DNA from: Chitinophaga arvensicola
Lineage (GTDB): Bacteria > Bacteroidota > Bacteroidia > Chitinophagales > Chitinophagaceae
DNA length: 64,000 nucleotides
Assembly (NCBI RefSeq): GCF_900110835.1
Contig: NZ_FOJG01000001.1
Span: 1,313,022-1,377,021 of the forward strand
Direction of reading: 5' to 3'
In this document: one piece after another, positions 26,977-36,066 of the stretch
Layout of the letters: every line of letters begins with the position of its first letter
How positions within the stretch are numbered: position 1 is the first letter of the stretch
The notes under the pieces: generated by a model
What the model saw: only the letters and a program-made list of their open reading frames with translations
The model's database searches: none
What the model was told of the DNA's origin: nothing
Made by a program: the position numbers and the translations under genes

Positions 26977-27606
26977 ATGGATATTCTGAATAAACTGGAA
27001 TGGCGTTATGCCGTTAAGAAATTTGATCCGGCAAAGAAACTGAGTGAAGCGCAGCTGGAAAAACTGTTGGCCGCTACGCGTCTTTCTGCCTCCTCTTATG
27101 GCTTACAGCCTTATAAGATCCTGGTGGTAGAGAACCCGGCAGTTCGTGAGCAACTGAAGGCGGTGTCTAACAATCAGTCGCAGATCACCGATGCTTCGCA
27201 CCTGGTTGTTTTCGCAAGATATACCGACCTGAATGAAGGGCACGTAGATGACTATATGAATAATATTGCGGAAACGCGCAACATAGATCCGGCTCAACTG
27301 GCTGGTTTTTCAGGTGTGATGAAAGGCACGGTAAACCGGTTGGGTGCAGAAGGCAACGCTATATGGAGTTCCAAGCAGGCATATATTGCCCTGGGTACTT
27401 TACTGACTGCCGCTGCTGTGGAAAGTATTGATGCCTGTCCGATGGAAGGCTTTGATGCTGCCGGATATGACAAGGTATTAGGACTCAACGAGAAGGGATT
27501 GGCTGCTGTAGTGATTGCTGCAATAGGATTCAGAGCGCCCGACGATGTGATGCAACATGCTAAAAAAGTACGTAAGCCAATTGCAGAATTGGTAGAAATG
27601 ATATAG
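26977..27606 (+). CDS. NAD(P)H-dependent nitroreductase-family oxidoreductase
   Basis: A 209-residue FMN-dependent enzyme of the NfsB-like family, which reduces nitro compounds, quinones or flavins using NAD(P)H. It begins MDILNKLEWRYAVKKFDP, with the FMN-contacting RYAVKKFD segment, then RLSASSYGLQPYKILVVE, and ends with the FMN phosphate-binding GLAAVVIAAIGFR region and RKPIAELVEMI. Start is ATG 26977; a GTG six bases earlier is also in frame. It sits within a run of stress-type genes and ends before a clear terminator. The natural substrate cannot be told. Confidence 0.9.
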   Translation: MDILNKLEWRYAVKKFDPAKKLSEAQLEKLLAATRLSASSYGLQPYKILVVENPAVREQLKAVSNNQSQITDASHLVVFARYTDLNEGHVDDYMNNIAETRNIDPAQLAGFSGVMKGTVNRLGAEGNAIWSSKQAYIALGTLLTAAAVESIDACPMEGFDAAGYDKVLGLNEKGLAAVVIAAIGFRAPDDVMQHAKKVRKPIAELVEMI

Positions 27607-27632
27607 GAATCAATTGACAGGAACCATGTAAG

Positions 27633-27662
27633 GCCACACCGTAACAGGTGTGGCTTTTTTTA
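27633..27662 (+). terminator. Terminator after the nitroreductase gene
   Basis: GCCACACC and GGTGTGGC pair around a GTAACA loop and are followed by a run of Ts. The same CC-GTAACA-GG loop closes the terminator at 29105-29143. Confidence 0.85.
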
Positions 27663-27768
27663 TGTGCTTTAGTACCGGAGGAAGCTCCGGCGCTTTTTAT
27701 TCCCGATTAATTTGTAATTTGGGCCTCCGCACTGATTTTTCTAACAGGAAAAAAATAAAAAATAAAAC

Positions 27769-28179
27769 ATGAAAAGATTTGCATCCGCCAATTGGCAAGG
27801 TACCGGTAAAGAAGGTAAAGGCACATTAACTTCCCAGTCAACTGTGTTAAACAAAACCCAGTACTCTTTCAGCAGCCGTTTTGAAGATGGCATTGGTACT
27901 AACCCTGAAGAACTGATTGCTGCCGCTCACGCTGGTTGCTTTACCATGAAGCTGAGCTTCGTGATCACCGGTGCAGGTTTTACTCCAGGTAACATCGACA
28001 CTAAATGTACCATTACGCTGGATAACGGCGCTATCACCAGCAGCCACCTGGAAGTGACTGCCAGTGTAGAAGGTCTGGATGCTGCGAAATTTGCAGAATT
28101 TGTTGCAGATGCAGAAGCAAACTGCCCTGTAAGCAAACTGCTGAACGCTACTATTACTTCAGATGCGAAACTGGTGTAA
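27769..28179 (+). CDS. OsmC/Ohr-family peroxiredoxin
   Basis: A 136-residue thiol peroxidase of the OsmC family, which reduces organic hydroperoxides. Both catalytic cysteines are present: one in [14 protein letters not shown] (about residue 52) and one in [14 protein letters not shown] (about residue 123). The N-terminal strands [19 protein letters not shown] and the [13 protein letters not shown] helix are typical of the OsmC rather than the Ohr subgroup. Placement between a nitroreductase and a pirin supports an oxidative-stress role. Confidence 0.92.
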   Translation: MKRFASANWQGTGKEGKGTLTSQSTVLNKTQYSFSSRFEDGIGTNPEELIAAAHAGCFTMKLSFVITGAGFTPGNIDTKCTITLDNGAITSSHLEVTASVEGLDAAKFAEFVADAEANCPVSKLLNATITSDAKLV

Positions 28180-28207
28180 TTAAAAGCACTGGTAGCTAAA
28201 CCAGGTT

Positions 28208-28272
28208 ACGGATTTTTCTGATGTTGCCTTCGTTTTAAACGTTTGCGCCGCATAGAAAAATCCGTATTTTTT
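28208..28272 (+). terminator. Long-stem terminator after the OsmC gene
   Basis: ACGGATTTTTCT (28208-28219) and AGAAAAATCCGT (28254-28265) form a 12-bp perfect stem, with an inner CGTTTTAAACG palindrome in the loop, followed by a T run. Confidence 0.75.
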
Positions 28273-28357
28273 TGTCCACGCTTTTCAACATATCATCCAT
28301 TTCCTCCCCCTTTGTTTATAGCGATATTTGTAGTGTTAAAACAAAGGAGATTTAGTT

Positions 28358-29071
28358 ATGAAAAAAGTTATTCATCGTGCAGATACCAGAGGATATGCCA
28401 ACCATGGTTGGTTAAAGAGTCATCATACTTTCAGCTTCGCCAACTACTATGATCCAAACAGGATTCACTTTGGCGCATTGCGTGTACTGAATGATGACGC
28501 GGTAAAAGGCGGAATGGGCTTTGGTGCGCACCCGCATGATAATATGGAAATTGTGTCCATTGTATTGGATGGAGAACTGGCACATAGTGATAACACCGGC
28601 AATAAAGAAGTGATCCGCAAGAATGATGTACAGATTATGAGTGCCGGTACCGGCGTGGTTCACTCAGAATTTAATGCCTCAAAAACAGACGCTGTGAACT
28701 TCCTGCAGATCTGGGTGATCCCTAAAGAAAGGAATGTAACACCCCGTTATGATCAGAAAACATTTGATCCTGCGGCACGGGAAAATGCTTTGCAGGTAGT
28801 GATTTCACCGGATAAGCAAGGAGATGGCCTGTGGCTGAACCAGGATAGCTGGTTTACCTTGGGTAAATATGAAGCCGGCAAATCGCTGGATATTACAGCA
28901 AAGGCGCCCAATATCGGTACTTACCTGTTTTTACTCAGTGGAGAATTGAAAGTGGATGGAGAAGTATTGGAAACACGTGATGCCATCGGGTTATCTGAAT
29001 ATGAAAAAGTAAGTATTGAGGTTACCAAACCGGCAGAGTTTTTGCTAATAGATGTGCCAATGCTGAACTAA
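28358..29071 (+). CDS. Pirin family protein (second copy, YhhW-like)
   Basis: A 237-residue bicupin protein, shorter than the first pirin of this cluster and closer to the YhhW type. The N-terminal cupin has its metal ligands in GFGAHPHDNMEIVSIVLDGE and in MSAGTGVVHSEFN. The start KKVIHRADTRGYANHGWLKS is typical of this subgroup, as is FLQIWVIPKERNVTPRYDQK. E. coli YhhW has quercetin 2,3-dioxygenase activity in vitro; the in vivo role is unclear. An A/G-rich AGGAG lies about 10 bases before the ATG. It ends before a terminator and closes the stress-type run. Confidence 0.92.
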   Translation: MKKVIHRADTRGYANHGWLKSHHTFSFANYYDPNRIHFGALRVLNDDAVKGGMGFGAHPHDNMEIVSIVLDGELAHSDNTGNKEVIRKNDVQIMSAGTGVVHSEFNASKTDAVNFLQIWVIPKERNVTPRYDQKTFDPAARENALQVVISPDKQGDGLWLNQDSWFTLGKYEAGKSLDITAKAPNIGTYLFLLSGELKVDGEVLETRDAIGLSEYEKVSIEVTKPAEFLLIDVPMLN

Positions 29072-29104
29072 TCATACACATCGTTATATACTAACCCATT
29101 ATAT

Positions 29105-29143
29105 CAAAAAAAAGATCAGCCGTAACAGGCTGGTCTTTTTTTT
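29105..29143 (+). terminator. Terminator after the second pirin gene
   Basis: GATCAGCC and GGCTGGTC pair (one wobble) around a GTAACA loop, flanked by an A run and a T run. Confidence 0.88.
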
Positions 29144-29201
29144 ATATTTTTATCGGTACCGGCATTCATTGACTATCATTTAAAACAGCCGCTCAGGAAA
29201 C

Positions 29202-29927
29202 ATGTTATTAGCTACAGATCTGGATGGAACTTTTTTAGGAGGTTCCGCCGCAGACAAAGAACAATTATATTCCTTACTGCAACAGCAAAAAAATATACAA
29301 CTGGTTTTTGTAACAGGAAGAGGCATACGGAGTGTGCTGCAACTATTGGAAAATACGGCATTACCACGACCTGAATATATTATCTGTGACGTGGGCGCCA
29401 CTGTAACACATCTGCCCACACTGAAAGCTGTAGAGCCTTTGCAGTCACATATCGCATCCCGCTGGCCCGGCGATCATGTAAGAGAAACACTGAAAACCGT
29501 AAGAGGATTACTGCACCAGGAAGCACATCAGCAATACCGTTGCTCCTACTATTATGATGAAGGTACAGATATTGCCGGCGCACGCGAAATAGCCACTTCG
29601 CTGCAATGCGACCTGGTTTTATCTGCCGGGAAATACCTGGATATATTACCAGCCGGCGTTAATAAAGGCTTCACTTTGCAACAGTTGTTAAAGGTACTGG
29701 CATTACCGCATCAGCATGTGTTGGTAGCTGGTGATTCCATGAACGATTATTCGATGTATGAAACCGGTTTTAAAGGCGTAGTAGTAGGTGATTCGGAACC
29801 CGAATTAGTAACGAAGACTGCTGCTATGGCGCATGTATTGCAGGCCCAACGGCCAGGCGCCGGTGGTATCCTGGAAGCCATGGAATTTTTTCCGGAGTTC
29901 GGTATTTATCTGCAAAAAGAAGGTTAA
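29202..29927 (+). CDS. HAD-superfamily phosphatase, sucrose-phosphatase-like
   Basis: A 241-residue HAD hydrolase. Motif I is LLATDLDGTFLGG with both aspartates, motif II is VFVTGRG, the lysine is in LPAGVNKGFTLQQLL, and motif IV is VAGDSMNDYSMYE. The cap type and the PAGVNKG segment resemble the sucrose-6-phosphate phosphatase/Cof group (C2 cap). The substrate is likely a phosphosugar. No sucrose-phosphate synthase lies next to it. The gene is alone between terminators and a small coiled-coil gene. Confidence 0.85.
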   Translation: MLLATDLDGTFLGGSAADKEQLYSLLQQQKNIQLVFVTGRGIRSVLQLLENTALPRPEYIICDVGATVTHLPTLKAVEPLQSHIASRWPGDHVRETLKTVRGLLHQEAHQQYRCSYYYDEGTDIAGAREIATSLQCDLVLSAGKYLDILPAGVNKGFTLQQLLKVLALPHQHVLVAGDSMNDYSMYETGFKGVVVGDSEPELVTKTAAMAHVLQAQRPGAGGILEAMEFFPEFGIYLQKEG

Positions 29928-30064
29928 AAAGTGATCGGTGGAAGTGAAAAAGATTGTACCTTAGTTAAAGGTCTTTGCTAGTCATTTAATATGGATATTG
30001 ACAACAGCGTTTGGTATGATGAATAGTTTTTCAATCATCATTTAAATTGATAAATCAATACACC

Positions 30065-30442
30065 ATGGAAATAACAACTCCCACCGAAGAACTGCACCAG
30101 CAGATGGATTCCTGGAAAGAAGAAGTGAATGAAGTTAGAAGTGAAGTGAAAATGATGCGGGAACGGTTAGAACAGATCGCTCTCAGTAAAGCTTCCAGGG
30201 ATGTGATGACACAAGTCGAACACTTTGAAAACCGCTTACTACGCCAAAGGGAAGTAGCAGATGAAATGCACCACGACATCAAGCAGTGTGCAAAGAAAAT
30301 GGCCAACACACCTGTAACGGTGATTCACGACGACAGGCCCATCGATGATTTTCAGACCATACAACACCGTATGGAAATTTTCCAGAAACTATATATGTCA
30401 TTAAAGGAAGACTTCAATCACTTTATGCCCGTTGAGGTATAG
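30065..30442 (+). CDS. Small coiled-coil protein, function unknown
   Basis: A 125-residue hydrophilic protein from ATG 30065. Residues 10-80 are a long predicted coiled coil with heptad-like hydrophobic spacing (WKEEVNEVRSEVKMMRERLE, then VEHFENRLLRQREVADEMHH). The C-terminal part contains VTVIHDDRPIDDFQTIQHRM and another helix. I do not recognise a family. A TTG at 30047 would extend it by six residues. It converges tightly with the PAS gene, with only 2 bases between the two stops. Confidence 0.7.
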   Translation: MEITTPTEELHQQMDSWKEEVNEVRSEVKMMRERLEQIALSKASRDVMTQVEHFENRLLRQREVADEMHHDIKQCAKKMANTPVTVIHDDRPIDDFQTIQHRMEIFQKLYMSLKEDFNHFMPVEV

Positions 30443-30444
30443 GC

Positions 30445-31587
30445 TTATTGCAGTGTTTTTACTTTATGCTCAATTTTGTGAATGATATCATCCAGCTGAA
30501 GCGTGGATTCATGTAGCCATTCCATTAGTTGGGTGTTGAGGTGCAGGTCCTGGTTGCTTTTATCGAACAACCCGGTGATGCTGAGTATGGCCACTACCGG
30601 CCGGCGTATTTCGTGAGAATTGATCCAGGCAATTTCTTTCAGGGCTTTATTCTGTTCTTCCAGTTGCCTGGCTTGCTTTACGTGTTTGTCGATATCCTGT
30701 ATCATGCCTATCATGCGATGGGGGATATTGTTTTCATACATGATGAATGCGCGGTCTACTACATGTTTATAGCTACCATCTGCACACCTGAACCGGTATT
30801 CTTCTGACCAGTAATTCAGATGCGTGCGTTTGCATGTTTCCAGTGAGGTCATGATCCTGGTATAATCTGCCGGGTGGATATTACTTTGCCACCATTGTAC
30901 CAGGTCGGTATCGTTATTGTTTTTATATAGGAAGAGATGGGACAAACCGTGGTTCCAGGTAACGGCATCTGTTACCAGGTTTTTGTCGTAAACGGCATCG
31001 TTGGTAGCCTGCGCCAGTAGCTCATAGCGCATGCCCAGTTCATGTGCTTCCTTGGCCGCTTTCACCTGCTGATCTACATCTTTCGCCATAATGAAACGGG
31101 CCGTTTTGCCAAAGTATACTGCCGGGAGCGAATAGATTTCTACAAAGAAATTGCTGCCATCTTTTTTGCGGTGTTTCCAGATGCCACGGTATTCATCTCC
31201 ATTACATCTCTCCGCTGCATTTTCCAAAAGCAACGGGATATCTTCTTCGTTACGTATATCTTTCAACGTTAGATTCAGGAATTCAGTTCTGCTGTAACCA
31301 TATTTCTTTGTAGCAGCGTTGTTCACCGATAAAAAGCGCATCGTGGATTTCTCATAAATCCACATTGGTATCGGGTATTCGTTAAAGAGATGCTCGAATT
31401 GCAGATGACGTTTGTTTTGCGGGAAAGTGGAAATAAATAAAAGTGTAAATGCACCGGATAGCAATAGCAGGCTAATAATTGATATGATCCCGGAATGAAA
31501 ATGAGGTTGAAAAAGTACATAGCTGTTAATCAATATAGCGAGAAACAACAATAAACAAGCAATCTTTTGGGGGGCATTCCGCATCAC
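30445..31587 (-). CDS. Membrane PAS-domain sensor with kinase-like dimerisation helix but no ATPase domain
   Basis: A 380-residue protein. Two N-terminal membrane helices (IACLLLFLAILINSYVLFQ and IISIISLLLLSGAFTLLFIS) are followed by two PAS domains: the first around YEKSTMRFLSVNNAATKKYG, the second around LATDAVTWNHGLSHLF-type sequence with PAC motif EEYRFRCADGSYKHVVDRAF. The end resembles a histidine-kinase dimerisation helix, with EIAWINSHEIRRPVVAIL around the candidate histidine, then stops about 50 residues later. No N, G1 or G2 box of the kinase ATPase domain is present. Bacteroidota have many such short PAS proteins, so it may be a natural form rather than a truncation. Partner and signal are unknown. 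Confidence 0.8.
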   Translation of the reverse strand: MMRNAPQKIACLLLFLAILINSYVLFQPHFHSGIISIISLLLLSGAFTLLFISTFPQNKRHLQFEHLFNEYPIPMWIYEKSTMRFLSVNNAATKKYGYSRTEFLNLTLKDIRNEEDIPLLLENAAERCNGDEYRGIWKHRKKDGSNFFVEIYSLPAVYFGKTARFIMAKDVDQQVKAAKEAHELGMRYELLAQATNDAVYDKNLVTDAVTWNHGLSHLFLYKNNNDTDLVQWWQSNIHPADYTRIMTSLETCKRTHLNYWSEEYRFRCADGSYKHVVDRAFIMYENNIPHRMIGMIQDIDKHVKQARQLEEQNKALKEIAWINSHEIRRPVVAILSITGLFDKSNQDLHLNTQLMEWLHESTLQLDDIIHKIEHKVKTLQ

Positions 31588-31677
31588 TTGAATTTCCTAT
31601 AATATAACAATATTTCAGCAACCAAAAAAAATATCTCCGATCATAATGATTGATAATATTTTTTACATAATGAGTGA

Positions 31678-32721
31678 TTATAATTCAATGATCACCACCT
31701 CACTGGCGGGATATCCCACGCAGGTCAGTACCAGGCCTTCTGCCAGTTCCTTTTCTGTGAGCACTTCATTTACAGGCATCCACACTTTACCGCTCACGCA
31801 TTGCGCGGTACAGGATCCGCATACACCACCTTTGCAACTGTAGGGTAGTAATATTTCATGCTCCAGTGCATAATTCAAAATGGTCTGATCACCGGGAATG
31901 GCTAACCGGTGTTCTTCATTGCGATACCGGATGATCACCTGTTTGGGTTGATGGTCCTGCGGGTGTGTATTCGCCATCCTCGTGTCTGTATTTACTACAA
32001 AGTTTTCTTTATGCAGTTGTGCTTCGGAGAAGCCCATGAAGGTAAGCGTGAGCAGAATGGTGCGCATATAGTCGGGCGGACCGCAGAGAAAGAACTGCGC
32101 ATCTGCCGGGTGGTGTTGCATATGTTTGTTGACCAATTGTTCCAGCAGGGTGTTATTGAGCCGCCGGTAAACGTGATGATTGTCGGGATCATTGCTGAAA
32201 AGGTAAATCAGTTCCAGTTGTTCCGGGTATCGGGCCTGCCAGGTGTGCAGCTGTTCGTAAAAGATGGTGCTATCGGGTGTAGCATTGCTGTAAATCAGCT
32301 TTACATGTGTGCCCGGCTCAGTGGTCAGTATATGCTTGAGGAGCGAAAATACGGGCGTTATACCGCTTCCTGCAGCCAGGAGAAAAATGTCTTTGGACGG
32401 AGCCGCCGACTTTTCATAGGTGAACCTGCCGGAGGGCTCCAATGCGGTAACGATATCGTTTATTTTCCAGGTGTGAATCAGGTGACGGGATATTTCGCCG
32501 TTTTCCTTTTCCCGGATGGTGACAGCGATAAATGGATCTATGCCTGGAGTGGAACTGAAGGAATAGGATCTCCGGTATTCTTTATTATTCAGTTGAATGA
32601 GAAACGTCAGGAATTGTCCGGGCAGGTATTCCAGTGGCTCAGATGAGGTGTTTTCCAGTTTGTACGTGTAGGTGCCTGCTGTTTCGCGAATGATGTCCGT
32701 TATCCTGAGCTGAAAATACAT
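31678..32721 (-). CDS. Flavin reductase with C-terminal 2Fe-2S ferredoxin domain
   Basis: A 347-residue electron-transfer protein of the ferredoxin-NADP reductase type. The FAD-binding barrel includes RRSYSFSSTPG, the NAD(P)-binding domain has LLAAGSGITPVFSLLKHIL and FLCGPPDYM, and the C-terminal plant-type ferredoxin domain has cysteines in YSCKGGVCGSCTAQC plus LTCVGYP. This layout matches PaaE-like and related oxygenase reductases, which pass electrons from NAD(P)H to a partner oxygenase. No oxygenase or phenylacetate gene is nearby, so the partner is unknown. It lies after dxs on the same strand but a terminator separates them. Confidence 0.87.
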   Translation of the reverse strand: MYFQLRITDIIRETAGTYTYKLENTSSEPLEYLPGQFLTFLIQLNNKEYRRSYSFSSTPGIDPFIAVTIREKENGEISRHLIHTWKINDIVTALEPSGRFTYEKSAAPSKDIFLLAAGSGITPVFSLLKHILTTEPGTHVKLIYSNATPDSTIFYEQLHTWQARYPEQLELIYLFSNDPDNHHVYRRLNNTLLEQLVNKHMQHHPADAQFFLCGPPDYMRTILLTLTFMGFSEAQLHKENFVVNTDTRMANTHPQDHQPKQVIIRYRNEEHRLAIPGDQTILNYALEHEILLPYSCKGGVCGSCTAQCVSGKVWMPVNEVLTEKELAEGLVLTCVGYPASEVVIIEL

Positions 32722-32733
32722 GGTAAAAAAAAT

Positions 32734-32780
32734 TTAGCTACGGAGATATCCAGTCGTACTGAATATTCCCGTAGCTAAAT
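32734..32780 (-). terminator. Terminator after dxs
   Basis: TTTAGCTACGGAGATAT and ATATTCCCGTAGCTAAA pair with two mismatches around a short loop, followed on the minus strand by a T run just before the reductase start. Confidence 0.8.
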
Positions 32781-32795
32781 AACTAAATTCTTTTA

Positions 32796-34721
32796 TTAAA
32801 TGGTGACGGTAATTTTTTCTTTCAGCATCTCCCTGGTGGTGCGGGCGATACCGGCGGCATCATAGCCACATTCGCGGTAGAGTTCTTCCGGTTTACCGTG
32901 TTCTACTAACCTGTCGGGGATACCTAATCTTTTTATTTCTGCCCTGTAATTGTTGGTGGCCATGAATTCTATCACGGCGCTACCGAATCCACCTACGATG
33001 GTGCCATCTTCCACGGTGATTACCTTGTCGAACGACTGGAATATTTCGTGGAGAAGGGCTTCGTCGAGTGGTTTTACAAAGCGCATATCGTAATGAGCGG
33101 GTTGTAATCCGTCTCCTATGAGTTCTTTGCAGGCTTCTGTTACGAAGTTGCCGGTATGTCCGAGGGAGAGAATGGCAATATCCTTTCCATCACGGATTTT
33201 GCGGCCGGTACCGGCTTTGATGGCCTTCAGCGGTGTACGCCATTCCGGCATTACGCCTTGTCCGCGTGGGTAGCGGATTACATAAGGCATATCGTTGTCC
33301 GGCAGTTGGGCACTGTACATCAGGTTACGCAGTTCTTCTTCGTTCATTGGTGCGCTGATGATGACATTTGGAATGCCGCGCATGTAAGCGATATCGTAGG
33401 CGCCGTGGTGGGTAGGTCCGTCTTCTCCTACCAGTCCTGCTCTATCGAGGCAGAATACTACGGGGAGTTTCTGGATGGCTACATCATGTACGGCCTGGTC
33501 GAAAGCACGCTGGAAGAAAGAGGAATAGATGGTACAGAATACGCGCATGCCCTGGGTGGCCATGCCTGCGGATAATGTTACGGCGTGTTGTTCGCAGATA
33601 CCTACATCGAATGCTCTCTGCGGCATTTTCTCCATCATGAATTTGAGGGAGGAGCCGGAAGGCATGGCAGGAGTGATCCCGATAATTTTATCGTTTTGTT
33701 CTGCCAGTTCAATGATGGTGTGGCCAAAAACGTCCTGGTATTTAGGAGGTTGAGGGCTGGTAACTGGTTTTTTGAATATTTCGCCGGTGATTTTGTCGAA
33801 TAATCCTGGTGCGTGCCAGGTGGTCTGGTCCTTTTCTGCGAGCGCATAGCCTTTACCTTTGGTGGTAACGATGTGCAGCAGTTTGGGGCCGGGAATATCT
33901 TTCAGGTCCTGGAGGGTATCTGCCAGTTTGGTGATATTATGACCATCGATCGGACCAAAGTAGCGCATCTTCAGTGCTTCGAAGAGATTGCTGGATTTGG
34001 ACACCACGCCTTTGAGGCTGGCTTCCAGTTTGGAGGCCATGTCGCGGGTAAATTTCTTTCCTACGGGTAATTTTCCGAGCAGGTTCCATACATCGTCTCT
34101 CACCTTGTTGTAGGTGGGGGAAGTGGTGATATCTGTCAGGTATTCTTTCAGCGCGCCCACGTTAGGATCGATGGACATGCAGTTATCGTTCAGGATGATC
34201 AGTACGTTGGCGTTGGCAACACCGGCATGGTTGAGGGCTTCGAAAGCCATACCAGCCGTCATGGCGCCATCACCGATTACAGCGATATGCTGCCGGTCGA
34301 ATTCGCCTTTGTAATGGGAGGCCATCGCCATGCCGAGTGCGGCAGAGATGGAGGTGGAAGAGTGTCCTACACCGAAGGTATCGTAGCGGCTTTCGTCTCT
34401 TTTGGGAAATCCGCTGAGCCCCCTGTATTTTCTGTTGGTCGGAAATGCTTCCCGGCGACCGGTAAGGATTTTGTGACCATATGCCTGATGACCAACGTCC
34501 CATACGAGCTGGTCGTAAGGGGTATTAAAAACGTAATGCAATGCTACTGTCAGCTCTACTACGCCCAGACTGGCCGCAAAGTGGCCACCATGCACACTTA
34601 CTACATCAATAATGTATTGACGCAGCTCCTCACACACCTGGTGAAGCTGTTCTTTGTTCAGCTTTCGCAAATCAGCGGGATATTCTATCTGGCTCAACAG
34701 TTGACCTGCCTTAATATTCAT
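32796..34721 (-). CDS. dxs: 1-deoxy-D-xylulose-5-phosphate synthase
   Basis: First enzyme of the non-mevalonate isoprenoid pathway; condenses pyruvate and glyceraldehyde 3-phosphate with thiamine diphosphate. The 641-residue protein has GGHFAASLGVVELTVALHYV, the ThDP motif GDGAMTAGMAFEALNHAG with NDN downstream, the active-site histidine region HGAYDIAYMRGIPN, and the C-terminal transketolase domain near VITVEDGTIVGGFGSAVIEF. Length is standard. The start at 34721 follows a TATTTTTG box by about 32 bases. Together with the geranylgeranylglyceryl phosphate synthase family enzyme at 39.5-40.2 kb it is one of two isoprenoid-linked genes in the window. Confidence 0.96.
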   Translation of the reverse strand: MNIKAGQLLSQIEYPADLRKLNKEQLHQVCEELRQYIIDVVSVHGGHFAASLGVVELTVALHYVFNTPYDQLVWDVGHQAYGHKILTGRREAFPTNRKYRGLSGFPKRDESRYDTFGVGHSSTSISAALGMAMASHYKGEFDRQHIAVIGDGAMTAGMAFEALNHAGVANANVLIILNDNCMSIDPNVGALKEYLTDITTSPTYNKVRDDVWNLLGKLPVGKKFTRDMASKLEASLKGVVSKSSNLFEALKMRYFGPIDGHNITKLADTLQDLKDIPGPKLLHIVTTKGKGYALAEKDQTTWHAPGLFDKITGEIFKKPVTSPQPPKYQDVFGHTIIELAEQNDKIIGITPAMPSGSSLKFMMEKMPQRAFDVGICEQHAVTLSAGMATQGMRVFCTIYSSFFQRAFDQAVHDVAIQKLPVVFCLDRAGLVGEDGPTHHGAYDIAYMRGIPNVIISAPMNEEELRNLMYSAQLPDNDMPYVIRYPRGQGVMPEWRTPLKAIKAGTGRKIRDGKDIAILSLGHTGNFVTEACKELIGDGLQPAHYDMRFVKPLDEALLHEIFQSFDKVITVEDGTIVGGFGSAVIEFMATNNYRAEIKRLGIPDRLVEHGKPEELYRECGYDAAGIARTTREMLKEKITVTI

Positions 34722-34752
34722 AATTGGGCTCAGGGTTTATTATATGAAGTAA

Positions 34753-34760
34753 CAAAAATA
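34753..34760 (-). promoter_or_regulatory. Predicted dxs promoter -7 box (TATTTTTG)
   Basis: Minus-strand TATTTTTG matches TAnnTTTG, 32 bases upstream of the ATG. Confidence 0.55.
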
Positions 34761-34946
34761 CATAAAAATATGTGGTAAATCGTGTACGACAGGCAGGAAA
34801 AAAGGACAGTTGGGAGATATCTGACCATTCAGATAGAGGCTTCTGCCATTTACTGGTTTTGATTCACCATTTATAACATTTAGGTTTCAATCCGGTGACT
34901 GGTAGGGTATTTTTGGAATATAGGTGAAGTTTACTAATTTGATTGA

Positions 34947-35975
34947 ATGTTTAAACAAATAAACAAATATTGGTGGTGCCAGTTATTGGGGTGGTCGGCA
35001 TATTTTCTGATCAATGTTTTCTTCGCCTTATCTGTTTACCGGAAAACGTCTCCTGACGCGGCATATTACCTGAACCTGGTGATCTTTGTGTTATTCGGGT
35101 TTATAGCTACCCATTTATTCCGCCGCCTGATTCATCGGTTTGCATGGGTGAACTATAACTTTGAGAACCAGATTTTACTGTTTATCGGGTTAATGACGGG
35201 GTCGGGCCTGGTATCTTATATCGGATATTACTTTTTTGGAATATATCTGTTGCATCTGTCAGACACTCCTATCCAGGTAGGGATTGTGGGATCTTTCCTG
35301 ATCACTACTATCTGGTGGTTTCTGTATTTCATATGGCACTATATTGAACGGAACCGCCGGTCGCAGGTAGACCAGCTGAAGCTGGAGGCAACGGTAAAGG
35401 AGCTGGAATTGAAAACGATCAAAGCACAACTGAACCCGCATTTTATCTTTAATGCGTTGAACAGCATCCGTGCCCTGGTGGATGAGAATCCCCAGCGTGC
35501 AAGAACGGCTATCACAGAGCTTTCCAACATATTACGGAGTTCTATGCAAACGGAGAAGGCGGAAACGGTGAGCCTGGAAAACGAATTGAATATAGTAAAG
35601 GATTACCTTGCATTGGAACATATCCGTTTTGAGGAGCGTTTGAATGTCAGGTATGAGATTGATCCGGATACGCTGGAGTTGCAGGTACCTCCCATGATGT
35701 TGCAGACATTGGTGGAAAATGCCATTAAACACGGTATTTCCCGGATTATCAGGGGCGGATCGGTATATATCAACTCCTCATTAAAGGGGATGCAGCACGT
35801 CATCACCATTGAGAATACGGGTCAGATAATAGAAAATAATATGAATGGCCATGGCTTTGGATTACAAAGCACCCGGCAAAGGTTAAGTCTTTTGTTTGGC
35901 AGCAGGGCCTCTTTTGACATCAGGAATAAAGATGAGCAAACGGTAGAAGCTACTGTTGTAATGCCTTTGCTCTAA
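34947..35975 (+). CDS. LytS/YehU-type membrane sensor histidine kinase
   Basis: A 342-residue kinase. Four membrane helices fill the first ~130 residues (starting WWCQLLGWSAYFLINVFFAL). The His_kinase domain follows a coiled linker: LKTIKAQLNPHFIFNALNSI holds the phosphoacceptor histidine of this family, and the ATPase domain has PPMMLQTLVENAIKHGISR (N box) and GHGFGLQSTRQRLSLLFG (G box). These kinases pair with LytTR response regulators, and one follows 91 bases downstream. The signal is unknown; there is no sensor domain beyond the membrane part. Confidence 0.92.
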   Translation: MFKQINKYWWCQLLGWSAYFLINVFFALSVYRKTSPDAAYYLNLVIFVLFGFIATHLFRRLIHRFAWVNYNFENQILLFIGLMTGSGLVSYIGYYFFGIYLLHLSDTPIQVGIVGSFLITTIWWFLYFIWHYIERNRRSQVDQLKLEATVKELELKTIKAQLNPHFIFNALNSIRALVDENPQRARTAITELSNILRSSMQTEKAETVSLENELNIVKDYLALEHIRFEERLNVRYEIDPDTLELQVPPMMLQTLVENAIKHGISRIIRGGSVYINSSLKGMQHVITIENTGQIIENNMNGHGFGLQSTRQRLSLLFGSRASFDIRNKDEQTVEATVVMPLL

Positions 35976-35993
35976 ATCACTTGTTATAAACTG

Positions 35994-36018
35994 CCATAAC
36001 CGGATAAACTGGTTATGG
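35994..36018 (+). terminator. Hairpin between kinase and response regulator genes
   Basis: CCATAACC and GGTTATGG pair around a 9-base loop; a T run follows only after 6 more bases. It could be a weak terminator or attenuator that lowers regulator expression relative to kinase expression, or RNA processing structure. Confidence 0.4.
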
Positions 36019-36066
36019 TGCTCATTTTTTAAACAATTAAATCATCAACCAAACTTCATATTGCCA

